This document shows, piece by piece, positions 12,701 to 24,586 of a stretch of 64,000 bases of DNA. Below the pieces are notes generated by a model. That model had not been told where the DNA came from, did no database searches, and saw only the letters and a list, made by a program, of their open reading frames with translations. Location of the stretch: contig NC_091134.1 of NCBI RefSeq assembly GCF_041381155.1, positions 1,484,001 through 1,548,000 of the forward strand. The letters are read 5' to 3'. The position numbers and the translations under genes were made by a program. The DNA is from Argopecten irradians (taxonomy: Eukaryota > Mollusca > Bivalvia > Pectinida > Pectinidae). The first letter of the stretch is position 1. Each line of letters starts with the position of its first letter.

Positions 12701-13044
12701 ATGATAGAATTTGAGAAGTTTATCATGCAAGCATCATCTACCCCTATACACATTCGATGGTTACCGCGTGATGCTTTTGTGTGTTACAGATCTATAAATA
12801 GACGAATTCAATTCTTTAAATTACCCCCACGTGACTTCCAATGTATTTACAAACACATCACTGAAAAACCTCCCCTACCTATCAAGGTATCAACACTTAT
12901 TGTGGCGACCTATCGGGACAGACGATGGTCAGTTCCTGAGTTGGATGTGGTCAGCAGTGTGAGTCTAAGACAGCACCCAGGGAACCCTAAAGATGAGGAC
13001 GACATCTTGTTTTGTATTCGCCTTAGTGAACTTGTTAGAGTCAG
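12701..13044 (+). CDS. Putative coding exon of an unrecognised gene
   Basis: An open frame runs from an ATG at 12701 to a strong donor (TCAG|GTAAGT at 13045), giving 114 codons and ending in phase 2. The peptide is mixed and globular-looking (for example HIRWLPRDAFVCYRS, TYRDRRWSVPELDVVSS), richer in GC than its surroundings and without low complexity. No domain was recognised. It cannot join the lectin exon at 18530, which needs phase 1, and no matching downstream exon was found, so the gene is incomplete, broken or has a distant partner exon. Confidence 0.35.
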
Positions 13045-15631
13045 GTAAGTAGTGTATACCTACTTATATACGTATACACATATTCATACAACATGACAAT
13101 ATGTCTTTCTGAATTTCACATACTGACGGTGGAAGTTTGACTTAGTTACTGATATGTTTTATTCATAACTATTACTATTTCATTCAACGAGTACCAAACA
13201 GATTATGTTTTGATTCTAAAAATTTTCAACATTGCACACTTTACACGGAACTGCAAACGTTAGTTTGTTTTTTCCTTAATGATGACATTCTTTTTCTTCT
13301 ATTTTGTTGGGGAAGGTTTTATTCCGATTTAATTACTTCGAATGCAGTTTACGTAAATAAAACTTCTAATTTATTACCTTTTATTTCTAATATATATATG
13401 TATATATATATAATAACGACTATACAATTACCAAAGTACAAACACACATATTGATACATGTATTATCCTGAAGATTAGAGCTCTGTGTTATGGACGTTAA
13501 AATTTGTATCTGGTACCCCTAGTCTTCACTATCTGTTTCGGTTCTCGGCTATGCCCTCATTAATACTTTTTGAATCCCTACCCTTGTCTGAAGGCCGAGT
13601 ATATTCAATAACACATTAAAGGTCATAGAGGTAGAAGTGTCCATGTATAGTTGTCTGAATGGACGTCAATTGGTGAATTCGGAATTATTTATATAGCGGG
13701 TCACAGTAGAGAATGTAACACACTGGGGTTAAATCATGCATGAACGTTTAGTGTTACCTTATTTAAAATTCTCTTATAGAGTTAAATCTCTGATCGAGTA
13801 AAGAAAATTTGACCTAGTCTGATGTCTGATGACTCCCCTCCAGGGAAACCCGTTATCACACGTTTATTTATTGTATGTACCTTTAAATATGCTGTCTGTC
13901 ACAACAAAATGAGAGAAAATGATACAAAGACCTTTCGGTGAAAATCAAATAACATGATAACAAAATAATTTATCAAATCACTTTTGGCGCTTTTTGGCCC
14001 CCCACCCCCCAAAAAAAAAAAAAAAAAAAAATGAAACAAAATAAAACATTTATCACTCAACTTACAATGCAGCTTTTCTAATTTTATAACTTTGATAGTT
14101 AATAGTCATCGTAACTATATGAAATATGGACGAATTGAACTTATTTTTGATATACTTTGCTTATTTGGTTCGTATGTTTTTCTCTACGACACAATTAATA
14201 GACCGCATGGACAAAGTTGATATTTACTGCGAATATCTAAGCACTTCAGATACAATTTTAGGAGAAATATAAAGTTGGTTTAAGGATGCAGTCTATGGTT
14301 TCTAGACAAATGTTACAAATCACAAAATAACAACATCTTCACATTTGCATGATTTATGTACACTTAGAATGATTACCATAAGAACTACAGCAATGCTATA
14401 CAGATCATAAGTTTAATCACTGGGTAATAGATGTGGAAATTTGACAAAAGGGACCCAAACCATACATAGTGCTTTCAAACTGAAGTTTGCATTGACAGAG
14501 AGATATGCATTTTTGATTATGATAAGAGTACATAACCAAATAATAGTTGACCACTGACTTGGTTACAGTGGTGTAGAAGGTTAACGTGACAGACAAATCT
14601 CCAAGACTCCGTTAGCTATGTATATATCTTCGGAACTATATCTGCATAAAACACTCAGTGCTGGGACCATTCTGAATGTATATTGATTGGTTCTCTTTAA
14701 TTATGATATTATCTAGATTAAGGATTTTTCCAATAACGTGTTTTACGTCTATCATTAGTGGCTTAACTACAAACACGAACAGAAAATAATAAATGTTTCT
14801 TAATTACACCTTAAGATTATCTTGTGGTATTGGCTTTCATACTATTTTTTTTCATTCATAGTCTTTATTCACTCATCCATCATCATCATCATCATCATAG
14901 TACATATATTCACTCAATATACAACGTCATTCATTAATCACCATATCCCACATTATATAACAATATGGACACATGCGCACACTTCCTAGATATCTCGTAA
15001 AATTAGCATGTTTACTATATGCAAAATCATGAAAAACATCACCAGGAGTAAATTTCCGTAAGTCTCCTACTATTTTGTTGCGTTGGTATGCATACGATCT
15101 ACATAGAGTGGATAGGATCAGTTATGTGGCTTAACCATTAGTACTCTTTTTAGATAGGACGAACTACGTAGTGTGTGATATTAACGCCAGCTGTGTGTTG
15201 AGTATCATTGAAGGAGATGGTTTCCATTACCAAATATATAGCCAGTAGTATTGAATGAACAAGATAAGTACTGTAAATACGGTACATTTTAAATGTTAGA
15301 CCACATGTGAAAAGAGCCTCTGACTCAATGTGCAATCGGATTGAAAATAAAGTCCATTATTATCATTATCAATTATAAACTTTCAAATTAAGTTCAAGAA
15401 TATAATGATTTCATGGAAACAGTTTATAAGGGAAACACCGAGTTTTGTAGTTACGACTGGATTTGTTCTTGTTTTTATTTATTTTCTGTTGTTTCTTTTA
15501 TGATACATTGACATTAGTGTATTTCAGATATCTAAAAAGTTCTGCGCTCCAAGAACTTTTTGAAAGCAAGATTGAACATAAAACGATTATGCCTCTACAC
15601 CGAGAATATATACGAGGCTTCTGACAAAAAA
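13045..15631. other. Noncoding stretch with simple repeats
   Basis: No supported exon was seen. It contains a TA-rich microsatellite near 13389-13412, a C-run followed by a long A-run at about 14000-14030, and a (CAT)n tract at about 14877-14899. The 5' UTR and promoter of the lectin receptor gene should lie near its right end. Confidence 0.5.
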
Positions 15632-18600
15632 ATGACAATGCTTATTTTTCCAGTAATAATCGCTCTATCTTTTCTCTACCGTAACTCTATGCTATTTGAC
15701 GATATTATTATTGTGTGGAATTACTTTTGTCCAGAAAGTGATACATGGAAATTGGTACGCCATTAAAACACATTTGTTATTGGTACATAACAACCAAATG
15801 ACTATCTTACATATGTGTATCTTGTATAAAAAACACATTCGCATTCCATTGTCAATTTTGCCCATCACCTAGAAACGTATTCTATTTATAAAGTTGACGA
15901 TAATGATACTTATACACACCCCCAAGCACAATCGAATCGTGACTTGACTGTTTTTAACTATAAAAAAGCTGAATATGGGGATTTCACTCCTACGTGTAAA
16001 CATAAATCGTGTGTCGTAATGGTAAACCATTGTATTGTATGTAAATGTTCACTATCATATAGAAAAGTTTACATCAGGTTTCCGATGCGCTGAATATCTT
16101 TTTTCAATTTTATGTGAGTTTAGTGGAAAATCTTGTTTTCCCGGTTATGTAGGAACCCTGAACTCAAACGGAAACAACTACTGTCGGCGTCGTCTTATAA
16201 TTTAGTTCTTTTTTATGAAGAATTGATTTTTTTTATTTGTCGCTTTACATAATCTCTCTAAATGAAACAAAAGCGTTGAGGTCATATCTAAAAAAATAGG
16301 GTTTGTTTTCAAAAGTGGTGATAAATGGGTAGCGATCGATTTGTAATTAACCATTTACGTATGTGTATGTTTTAATATGTATTGTCAAAAAGGAACGGAT
16401 GGCAGAGCCATTTCCCCTTTCTTCACTGCCTTTGTCTGTTTTCGGGGAGATGGGGAAATTATTTCGCAATATTTTTAAAGGCTTGATTGCCAATATAATC
16501 ATTCGCTTAATGAAGGAACCTTTATTGTATAAAGCAAAAAAATATGTCTGTATAGGGTTCGGGAGGATTTTTTTGTAGTGTCTTTCACTCTGAAATGATG
16601 GCCGGAACCGGAGTCTGAGATAGAAATCCCGCTTTTTAATTTTTTTCATTGAAAAGTGGAAAAAATTATGTTCGGGGGTAAAATTAGGGTCGGTCGGGTA
16701 ACCCTAAACAGGCATATTTTTTTTTATCTAAGGAATTGTAATTTCATCTTTTACAATAATAAATGTAATGTTTGCGTAAATTTTGTAGCACCCAAATGTA
16801 TCGTTTTCGGCAATGTCATTTATTGCACTTTCATAGTTAATGCTGGGCAAAGAGTTTATCAAATGTTTAATAACGAATTTTAGTTGTCGAAGTTATTTCA
16901 TCCTTCAATCTCAGTCGAATGTATCTATTTATAGTGTTATAGTGATCATAAAAACCATCCTCCATTTTATGGTGCTTTATGTCTTATGTTAAGGCGTTTA
17001 TGTATATATATATATTTACCCGGTGATGTTACTTTAGATTTATATAGATCTATTGTTGACACAAATCATCAAATTAAAGTGATACTGTATATAAAGATAT
17101 TTTCAGTTTGTTATACATTTCCATAAAATTGCTTTCAGTTTGTTATTCATTTCCATAAAATTGCTAGCAGTTGCCAAATTTATAAGTGTTTTTGAAATAT
17201 ATAGTCTTACCATAAATGGCAAATTAAAAGTGTTCATTGCTTGACTTTTCATTTTGCAGAATAAATCGAGGTGGCTAAATATTTGATGTTTTTTTTTATT
17301 TACATCCACCCTCCTTCCTATATGATGGCTTGTTTTATTAGTGCACCATATGCATATGTTTCCTGGTCTCGATATGTTGCAAATTAAAAAAAAAAGATCA
17401 ATAACAAAGACATATTTTTATACGTTTCATAATCTGAATGCTGAATAATACAGATAAATAGGCTGCTCCATTGATTGTGTTTAGTATAATTTTAACTTGG
17501 ATGCTGACTCACGGCCATTTCTCACGATTTTTTAGTTCAGTGGGCTGTAGATGTAGGTCAGAATATAGAATATAAAGGCTTGATGTTTCGGCTGAATGAA
17601 CAGTGCTCTTTGTCGATGTAACGTTAAAAATAAGTCTTTGTAATTGCTGACATAACAACCCTTGTACAACAGGTTCTGTAATGAAGCTTTTTAACACACA
17701 CCCATCATGTTAATATATCACAAGAATATCTTCATTGGAGAACAAATAACATTTCTCCTTTAGATACACGATTTTGATAAAATGATACATGAATAAGATG
17801 AAAAAGGAAAAAAAAAACTTAAATGTACATCGATAGCGAAACAAGTTCTATACATGTGACTTTTTGTAATTGTTTTATTTTTTATGAAAGTTTTTTTTAT
17901 TAATAAATACAAATAAATCACACAAGCTCTTACTGTCACTGACACTTACATCACCAAATAACAGAGTATGTTTACTTATTGTAAAATAAATATAAAGTGT
18001 AGTCAACAGCTCATCTAGAGTTTCGAGAAAATTGTGTTCTTCATTACAGTCCCAAAATAGAATTCATAGAATCTGATATAACTTATACCAATCAAGTTCG
18101 ATGGCCAGGATGTAAGCGCGAGAGGGGTCTTAAAGTGGGAGGAAATCGGAGTGCCCGGAGAAAATCCACGTGTAATGAAAAAAAACCCTTCAACATTAGT
18201 AATGTGTTTTGGAATAAAACTGTAGCTGTGCAATTTCATTATTACTTCAGAAACAAATGCAAAGTTATTGTGAAATGTTGTGGGTAATCGTATCACATAA
18301 ACATAATGGATACATATGGTTGTTATCAATGTAACAAATCCATTCGCTTAGCTTCCAGAGTCTTCCACTATTATCATCAGATGTTTTGTGTTATATTATG
18401 TGTAAGTCAAATCAATTAAAAATTAGATCGTAGAAGCTGCAGCAATCACACTATATAGCTTATCATCAATATTATAAGTCATTCCGCTGGACAATATAAC
18501 TTAATTAACGATGTAAGTTTTATTTGTAGCACCCGGCCATTCGTCCGAGCTGTACCGGTGTCCGTCTGATCTGACTGGTGCCATGTACACCTACAACGGA

Positions 18601-21600
18601 CACTGCTATCGGTATGTCGACTCCGCGGTCACGTGGGACACAGCCAACGGCGACTGTTCCTCCAGTAACGGCGGCCATCTGGTTGTGATACTGGACCAGG
18701 CGACCAATGATTTCATCATGAACACCATATCCTTTTCCAGTACCACGTACCAAGTGTGGATAGGCTTTACAGACAGAGACGCAGAACAGAAGTGGAAATG
18801 GGTGACAGGTACGCACCAGTACATTTATCTGTCTGCTATCTTATAACACATGAAATCAGTTCCTGTTAGTGGCTTTAACGTATTACAAATGAATAAGGAG
18901 AAGAAATCAATCTTGTAAATGAATCTTTTTGCTTACAGTCTAATGTCACTCCAGAAATCAAAACTCTGAAAAAGTGTATGACTTTTGTTGATGCTTGTGT
19001 TCAGTAAGTTGTATAGAATTATTTGCTTCCACAATTTAATTCCTGTTACATTAAGATAAACAAGTCGTCTGTTAATTGTTTGACAGAGAATCCAAAGCTA
19101 AGAAAGTTGGGGTTCGTAAACTCCAGTGCTTCAATACACTATTCAGCTTCAATGATTGTTGTTCGTTAGACAAAGCTTTCTTTAGTTGTCGTTACTGCTC
19201 AAAGGTTCAATAACATCATATTTGCTGTTTTCATTATTATTCTAATATAAGAATCTAAAAAAGACAAAAAAATCAACAACAATATGTTCTATTTCTGTTC
19301 GATATTAGGAAACGGAGTTATAATTATTCAGAAATTAATAGGCCTACATTTTATAAAAACCAGAATCAAAATCAAAGCTCAATTTTACATCGTTAATAAA
19401 AGATGCTCCACTGCCAACATACCGTAATTGATGTTTAATTTTGTCTAATTTACACCAAGAAAACATATAAATATGGTTTTTGTTTCTGTTGTATGTGTGA
19501 TCAGTACATCATTCGGCATCGGGCATAGTGTCATGCATTTCTTTGTGGGGATGCAATGTATTATTTCAGCTACCTTTTGTTCTGGAATTTTTCAGTGATA
19601 GTAATATATAGTGTTGAAGATGCTCCAACGCCGACAGAGCATAAATGATATTCATTATTTGAACAATAATTGGTGTATTATCGTGTGTATATATGTCTAA
19701 TTAACACAAAAAATATTATAAAATAATTCATTTTGCCTTTGGTGCATGCGCAATCAGTACTTCATTTCATATAGAATATAGTGCCACGGAATTTTTCGGG
19801 ATGCAATTAATTATTTTTCATATCTTTATCTTGAAGTAAAATTAGAAGCTCAAACTTTTCAATTTTGGTAATAATGTAAAGTAAGTAACTTTTGTAACTG
19901 AAGAAAAATACTAAATCGTCTGCTCCTAATTTTGATAGTGAATAAATACCATTTGTAGCGGTGGATCATCTTTAAGGAGGTTATAGAAAAGACTATAATC
20001 TTGGTTGGTCTTGTGTTGATAGATAGAATAGTGTTCGTCGGCGGTGAAGTACCTTTGATGAAGTAGTCAACACTCTTGTGATATATATAAATTACAATAT
20101 CAATATGGTTATCAGTCCGGCATGTGATGAAAGAGATCGCTAATATGCATTGTTATGATGGATGCAAATCATAGTTTAATCATGAGAAAAAGTGTTGTTC
20201 TATTTTATTTCACGTCCTACTATCTAACAGAACTATGATAAACTTTGATAAAATATTTGCTATGATTTCTATAAGGTGAGCCGTGGGGCTACGACAACTG
20301 GGACCTGGGGTACCCCGAATACTGTTTCGGGACTAACAAATTGTGTCCAGAGGACTGTGCGTACATGAGGACGTATGATGGGGAGTGGCGGGAGGGACAT
20401 TGTGACAGCCAACAAGTCAAATACCAGTATATCTGTCAGTACGGTGAGTACGACTATAGATAAATACCAGTATATCTGTCAGTACGGTTAGACATTCGTC
20501 AGATACCAGCATATCTGTCAGTATGGTGAGTACGAGTATAGAGAAATAGCAGTATATCTGTCAGTATTGTAAGATATTCGTGAAATACCAGTATATCTGT
20601 CAGTATGGTGAGTACGAGTATAGAGAAATAGCAGTATATCTGTCAGTACGGTAAGACATTCGTCAGATACCAGTATATCTGTCAGTATGGTGAGTACGAG
20701 TATAGAGAAATAGCAGTATATCTGTCAGTACGGTAAGACATTCGTCAGATACCAGTATATCTGTCAGTATGGTGAGTACGAGTATAGAGAAATAGCAGTA
20801 TATCTGTCAGTACGGTAAGACATTCGTCAGATACCAGTATATCAGTCAGTATGGTGAGTACGAGTATAGAGAAATACCAGTATATCTGTCAGTACGGTAA
20901 GACATTCGTCAGATACCAGCATATCTGTCAGTATGGTGAGTACGAGTATAGAGAAATACCAGTATATCTGTCAGTACGGTAAGATATTCGTGAAATACCA
21001 GTATATCTGTCAGTATGGTAAGATATTCGTGAAATACCAGTACATGTATGTCTGTAAGTACGATAAGACATTCATGAAATACTAGTATATCTGTCAGTAC
21101 GGTAAGACATTCGTCAGATACCAGCATATCTGTCAGTATGGTGAGTACGAGTATAGAGAAATACCAGTATATCTGTCAGTATTGTAAGATATTCGTGAAA
21201 TACCAGTATATCTGTCAGTATGATAAGATATTCGTGAAATACCAGTATGTCTGTAAGTACGATAAGACATTCATGAAATACTAGTATATCAGTCAGTACG
21301 GTAGGACATTTTCTGGTAAATCATTCGAAGAATCCCCCTTTAAAAATGATTTTGAACCCAACACGATTTCCAGTCACAACGTTGAGTATTTCATTATTTC
21401 TAAAGTAGAGAGACAGAGGAAGGCTTTATAAAATGCTTGTGATAAGCATCTAATATGACAGGTCCAATAGGTGGCACACGGAGTAAAGATGTTGGTTTTT
21501 CCTTTAGAGTAGATATCCATGTCAAGATAAAGGTGCTATTAATCATTCTGAAACAAATATATCGTTGTACATTTTTTTTTAAATATAAAAAACACCTTTA

Positions 21601-24151
21601 ACCTATTTTAAACGCAAACTACTCTTTCTCATGAATTTATCTTAAATATAAATGATTGATTTCTTTATCAGATATGGGAAGCACAACGACGTCAACGACT
21701 ACATCAACAACAACAACAACTCCAACAACAACAACTCCAACAACAACTCCAACAACAACTCCAACAACAACCACAACACCAACAACAACCACAACGCCTA
21801 CAACTACAACAACAACACCAACAACAACCACAACTACAACTACAACAACAACACCAACAACAACCACAACACCAACAACTACAACCACAACACCAACAAC
21901 TACAACCACAACACCAACAACTACAACCACAACACCAACAACTACAACCACAACTCCAACAACTACAACCACAACACCAACAACTACAACCACAACACCA
22001 ACAACTACAACCACAACACCAACAACTACAACCACAACTCCAACAACTACAACCACAACTCCAACAACAACAACAACAACTCCAACAACTACAATCACAA
22101 CACCAACAACTACGACCACAACACCAACAACTACAACCACAACAACCACAACACCACCAACAACTACAACCACAACAACCACAACACCACCAACAACTAC
22201 AACCACAACACCAAAAACTACAACCACAACACCAAAACCTTCAACAACATCAACAATAACTACGACCACAACGCCTACAGCTACCACTACAACACCAACT
22301 ACAACTACTTTCGTGTCGGCCGGCGGGGCAGGTAGGTATTCCGTTTAACGCAATATCTTTATTTCGTGTTAAGTTACTTGATAATTGCTTCAAGTGTCTG
22401 TAACATTGCTATTTCCAAGATTCCATCGAGTGTTTGGAAAAGGTATATCAAAAATGGTATCAAACAAAAATAGATACATTATGAGGAATTTCAATTTGTG
22501 AACGAAACGTAACCTGAATGCGGAGTAATATTATGGCTACACATAATTATGAAACATTGTAATTGTATTGTTTCATAAGTTTTATAATGTGTTAAACGTA
22601 TCTATATTTCAGACCAACAAGTAGGACAAGCTGCGCTATCGCAGAGTGAGTTTTAACAATGTTGGAATCGTTTTAAAGAACACAATGTGATTACATTAAG
22701 GGAGGCGACTCTATTGCATTTAGTACCATTTGAAATTAAGCTTTATAATAGTTCTATTTTCTAGATATATATATCTATCTTTACGGAGTTGTAGGAGTGC
22801 AAAACTCACGTTGCAATGAAATAGTGAGTTTGCTTTTCTACATTTACTGGATTTTGTGCGAAATCTAAGAATAGCACTACATGTTCTTGTAGTCCTTGAT
22901 TTGTTATTTTTGTAAAATGGGAGCTACATTTACAGCCGTTTTAAAGTTGATTTGTTTATCAGTATAATACGATGAACATAGACTTGGCAAAAACTGTATT
23001 GATGGCAGACATGCTGCTTCATTCAAACGCCTAGATGTGGTAGTTTATAATTAAGTATTGCCATACACGTAGTCAGTGGTTTTTAATGTACTCAACGAAT
23101 TTGAAAACGGTTTGTCGTTATAAGTTTTCTTATTTTCTTCGTATCTAAGAAGAAGTGTATTTTGCATTTGTTACAGGCGTTATGGCTGGGCTCATTGCGG
23201 CAATAGTTCTAATAGTTGTATTAATAATCATAATAATCATCATCATTGCGAGGAAAAGGTAAGATAAATCACGATATATCGCAATATTCTAAACTCATTT
23301 TATATAAGTCGACAACTGGCATACCAAATCCACTGCCGACCTTTCTTGTCGGAGGGTTCAATTTTTCCTTTAATTATTAGAGGAAACATTACATATGGTA
23401 TACTTATAAGCGATAGTAGTTTACCTTTTATATAAACAACTGCATGTACATTTATAATGTTTGATATTTTTCAACAAATCAATTGACGTGATTGACACTT
23501 GCATTAATACATTTTAATGCGGTATTGAAACACTTTGAATTAAAAACGTAGTGTTTATGAAAAAATGTAATATTATCTTAACAGATACATCATTGTTTTG
23601 ACAGTGGGAATTCTAAGGACAGGTTCGACGGTCAAGTCCACTTTGATAACCGTGTTTATAACCGGCCAAACAATGAATCGGGGCCAAATGAAGCCATTGG
23701 GGTGCAAAATGAATTATTTAACAGACCAAGCCATACGGAACCTAACCCTTATGATTCACTTGGACCGTGTGCATTATCAACATTCAAATCAACGGATGAC
23801 TACCTGCACCCGACAAATAAATTACCACATGGAGCAGAAAAACTGGAGGACAATCCATACGCTTCTTTAAGAGTGGGTGATATGCTTAAATATTCAAACT
23901 CCGTTGAGTTACCGAGTAAGGAAAATACAGACTCGCTCGAGAATGGGTATATGCCCATGCGCTGCAGCTGTAGTGATATCACAGATGATGTATCAAAAGA
24001 CGGAACTTACGTGAAAATGAACTTTGACGTCCAGAAACCCCAAGAAAATTCATTTCCGTCAAATGAGGCCCTAATTAGTTCTGGGAGTGATACGAATCCC
24101 AGTTCATATACTAATAACGGCTACGCTACACATATATCCCTAACGAAATGA
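15632..24151 (+). CDS. Transmembrane C-type lectin receptor with Thr/Pro stalk and tyrosine-motif tail, 7 exons
   Basis: Coding exons are 15632-15680, 18530-18808, 20276-20443, 21672-22331, 22613-22645, 23177-23258 and 23605-24151. The phases join to 1818 nt (605 residues plus TGA). Residues 1-16 (MTMLIFPVIIALSFLY) look like a signal peptide. Residues 27-165 form a C-type lectin domain: NGHCYR, GGHLVVI, VWIGFTDRDAEQKWKWV, EDCAYM and YQYICQY, with eight cysteines including an extra pair around residues 141-148. The Ca/sugar motifs EPN or QPD and WND are not present, so canonical Ca-dependent sugar binding is doubtful. Residues 168-380 are a Thr/Pro mucin-like stalk. Residues 401-421 are a membrane helix with eight Ile in a row, followed by RK. 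The 182-residue tail has NPYDSL (Y473), NPYASL (Y509), GYMPM (Y539) and TYVKM (Y559), which suggests SH2-mediated signalling. A role in immune recognition is inference. Exon 1 is the least certain part: it was chosen because it encodes a signal peptide and has the correct phase. Confidence 0.82.
17101..17164. repeat. 32-bp tandem duplication
   Basis: Two head-to-tail copies of a unit beginning TTTCAGTTTGTTAT differ at one base. They lie in intron 1 of the lectin receptor gene. Confidence 0.8.
18068..18175 (-). mobile_element. 5'-truncated SINE copy, minus strand
   Basis: Read on the minus strand this holds CACGTGGATTTTCTCCGGGC, then ACTCCGATTTCCTCCCAC, then CTCGCGCTTAC and CCTGGCCAT. These match, in order, the central and 3' parts of the tRNA-derived SINE at 60530-60775. 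The tRNA-like head is missing. It lies in intron 1 of the lectin receptor gene. Confidence 0.65.
19400..19975. mobile_element. Two abutting copies of the AAGATGCTCCACC MITE family
   Basis: A truncated copy (about 19400-19613) starts at AAAGATGCTCCACTGCC and is followed directly by a full-length copy (19614-19975), inverted relative to the element at 1204-1567, with shared internal blocks such as TTGGTGTATTATCGTGTGTA and GGTGCATGCGCAATCAGTAC. Both lie in intron 2 of the lectin receptor gene. The right end closes with the reverse complement of the terminal motif and TTAA. Confidence 0.7.
20444..21306 (+). repeat. Minisatellite built from the exon 3 end and its splice donor
   Basis: Intron 3 of the lectin receptor gene opens with about 20 head-to-tail subunits of about 41-42 bp. 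Each resembles the last codons of exon 3 plus the donor: ATACCAGTATATCTGTCAGT then ACGGTGAGTAC or ACGGTAAGAC. Two alternating subunit types form a higher-order unit of about 82 bp. Nearly every subunit keeps a consensus-like 5' splice site (GGTGAGTAC or GGTAAGA). The array has clearly arisen by repeated duplication of the exon-intron junction. Confidence 0.9.
21690..22310 (+). repeat. Coding minisatellite of the lectin receptor stalk
   Basis: Most of exon 4 is made of ACA/ACC/ACT and CCA codons in a degenerate 21-bp unit (CCAACAACTACAACCACAAC plus A), read as PTTTTTT. Because the unit is a multiple of three and lacks T-A-rich stops, other frames are open too: an Asn/His/Tyr frame on the plus strand and a Val/Gly frame on the minus strand. 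The splice phases support only the Thr/Pro frame. Confidence 0.9.
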
Positions 24152-24580
24152 AATTTATATGAGCGTTATCTCAATTTAAAACAATACACCAATAATTATT
24201 ATTGGTTTTATTTATTACTAACAGTAATGGACATGAATAGTACCACACCAGCCTTCAACATAGCCCTTAAGGCGTCACATTCATTACACATTGATGTTGA
24301 CTGTGAATAGTACTTGTATGTTGTTTTTGATATTAGTTCATTCTCTTTAATTTATCTTAATGACAGTAGCAATGGCAAGGACGATTAAATGATAAATACA
24401 ATTTCCCTTCAATACTGAAATAATTATATTTGTCGAGGCTTTTGTATTTTGTCTATAATTTTACAAAAATTTATGTGCAATTTACATATATTTACTTACT
24501 GACATTTAAATGAAAGAATATAATATTTTCTGTTAAAAAATCAGATATGTTCCTAAGATGTTTTTGTTATTATAGGGCCA

Positions 24581-24586
24581 AATAAA
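24581..24586 (+). promoter_or_regulatory. Possible polyadenylation signal of the lectin receptor gene
   Basis: AATAAA about 430 bp after the stop codon on the same strand, in AT-rich sequence. Assignment is inference from position. Confidence 0.35.

Noticed and set aside
12701-18808. The exon at 12701-13044 as the first exon of the lectin receptor
   Set aside because: It ends in phase 2, whereas the lectin exon at 18530 needs phase 1, and it lacks a signal peptide. The exon at 15632-15680 fits both.
21637-22335. Long Val/Gly frame on the minus strand and Asn/His/Tyr frame on the plus strand
   Set aside because: Both are side effects of the Thr/Pro-coding 21-bp repeat. Only the Thr/Pro frame agrees with the splice phases of the flanking exons.
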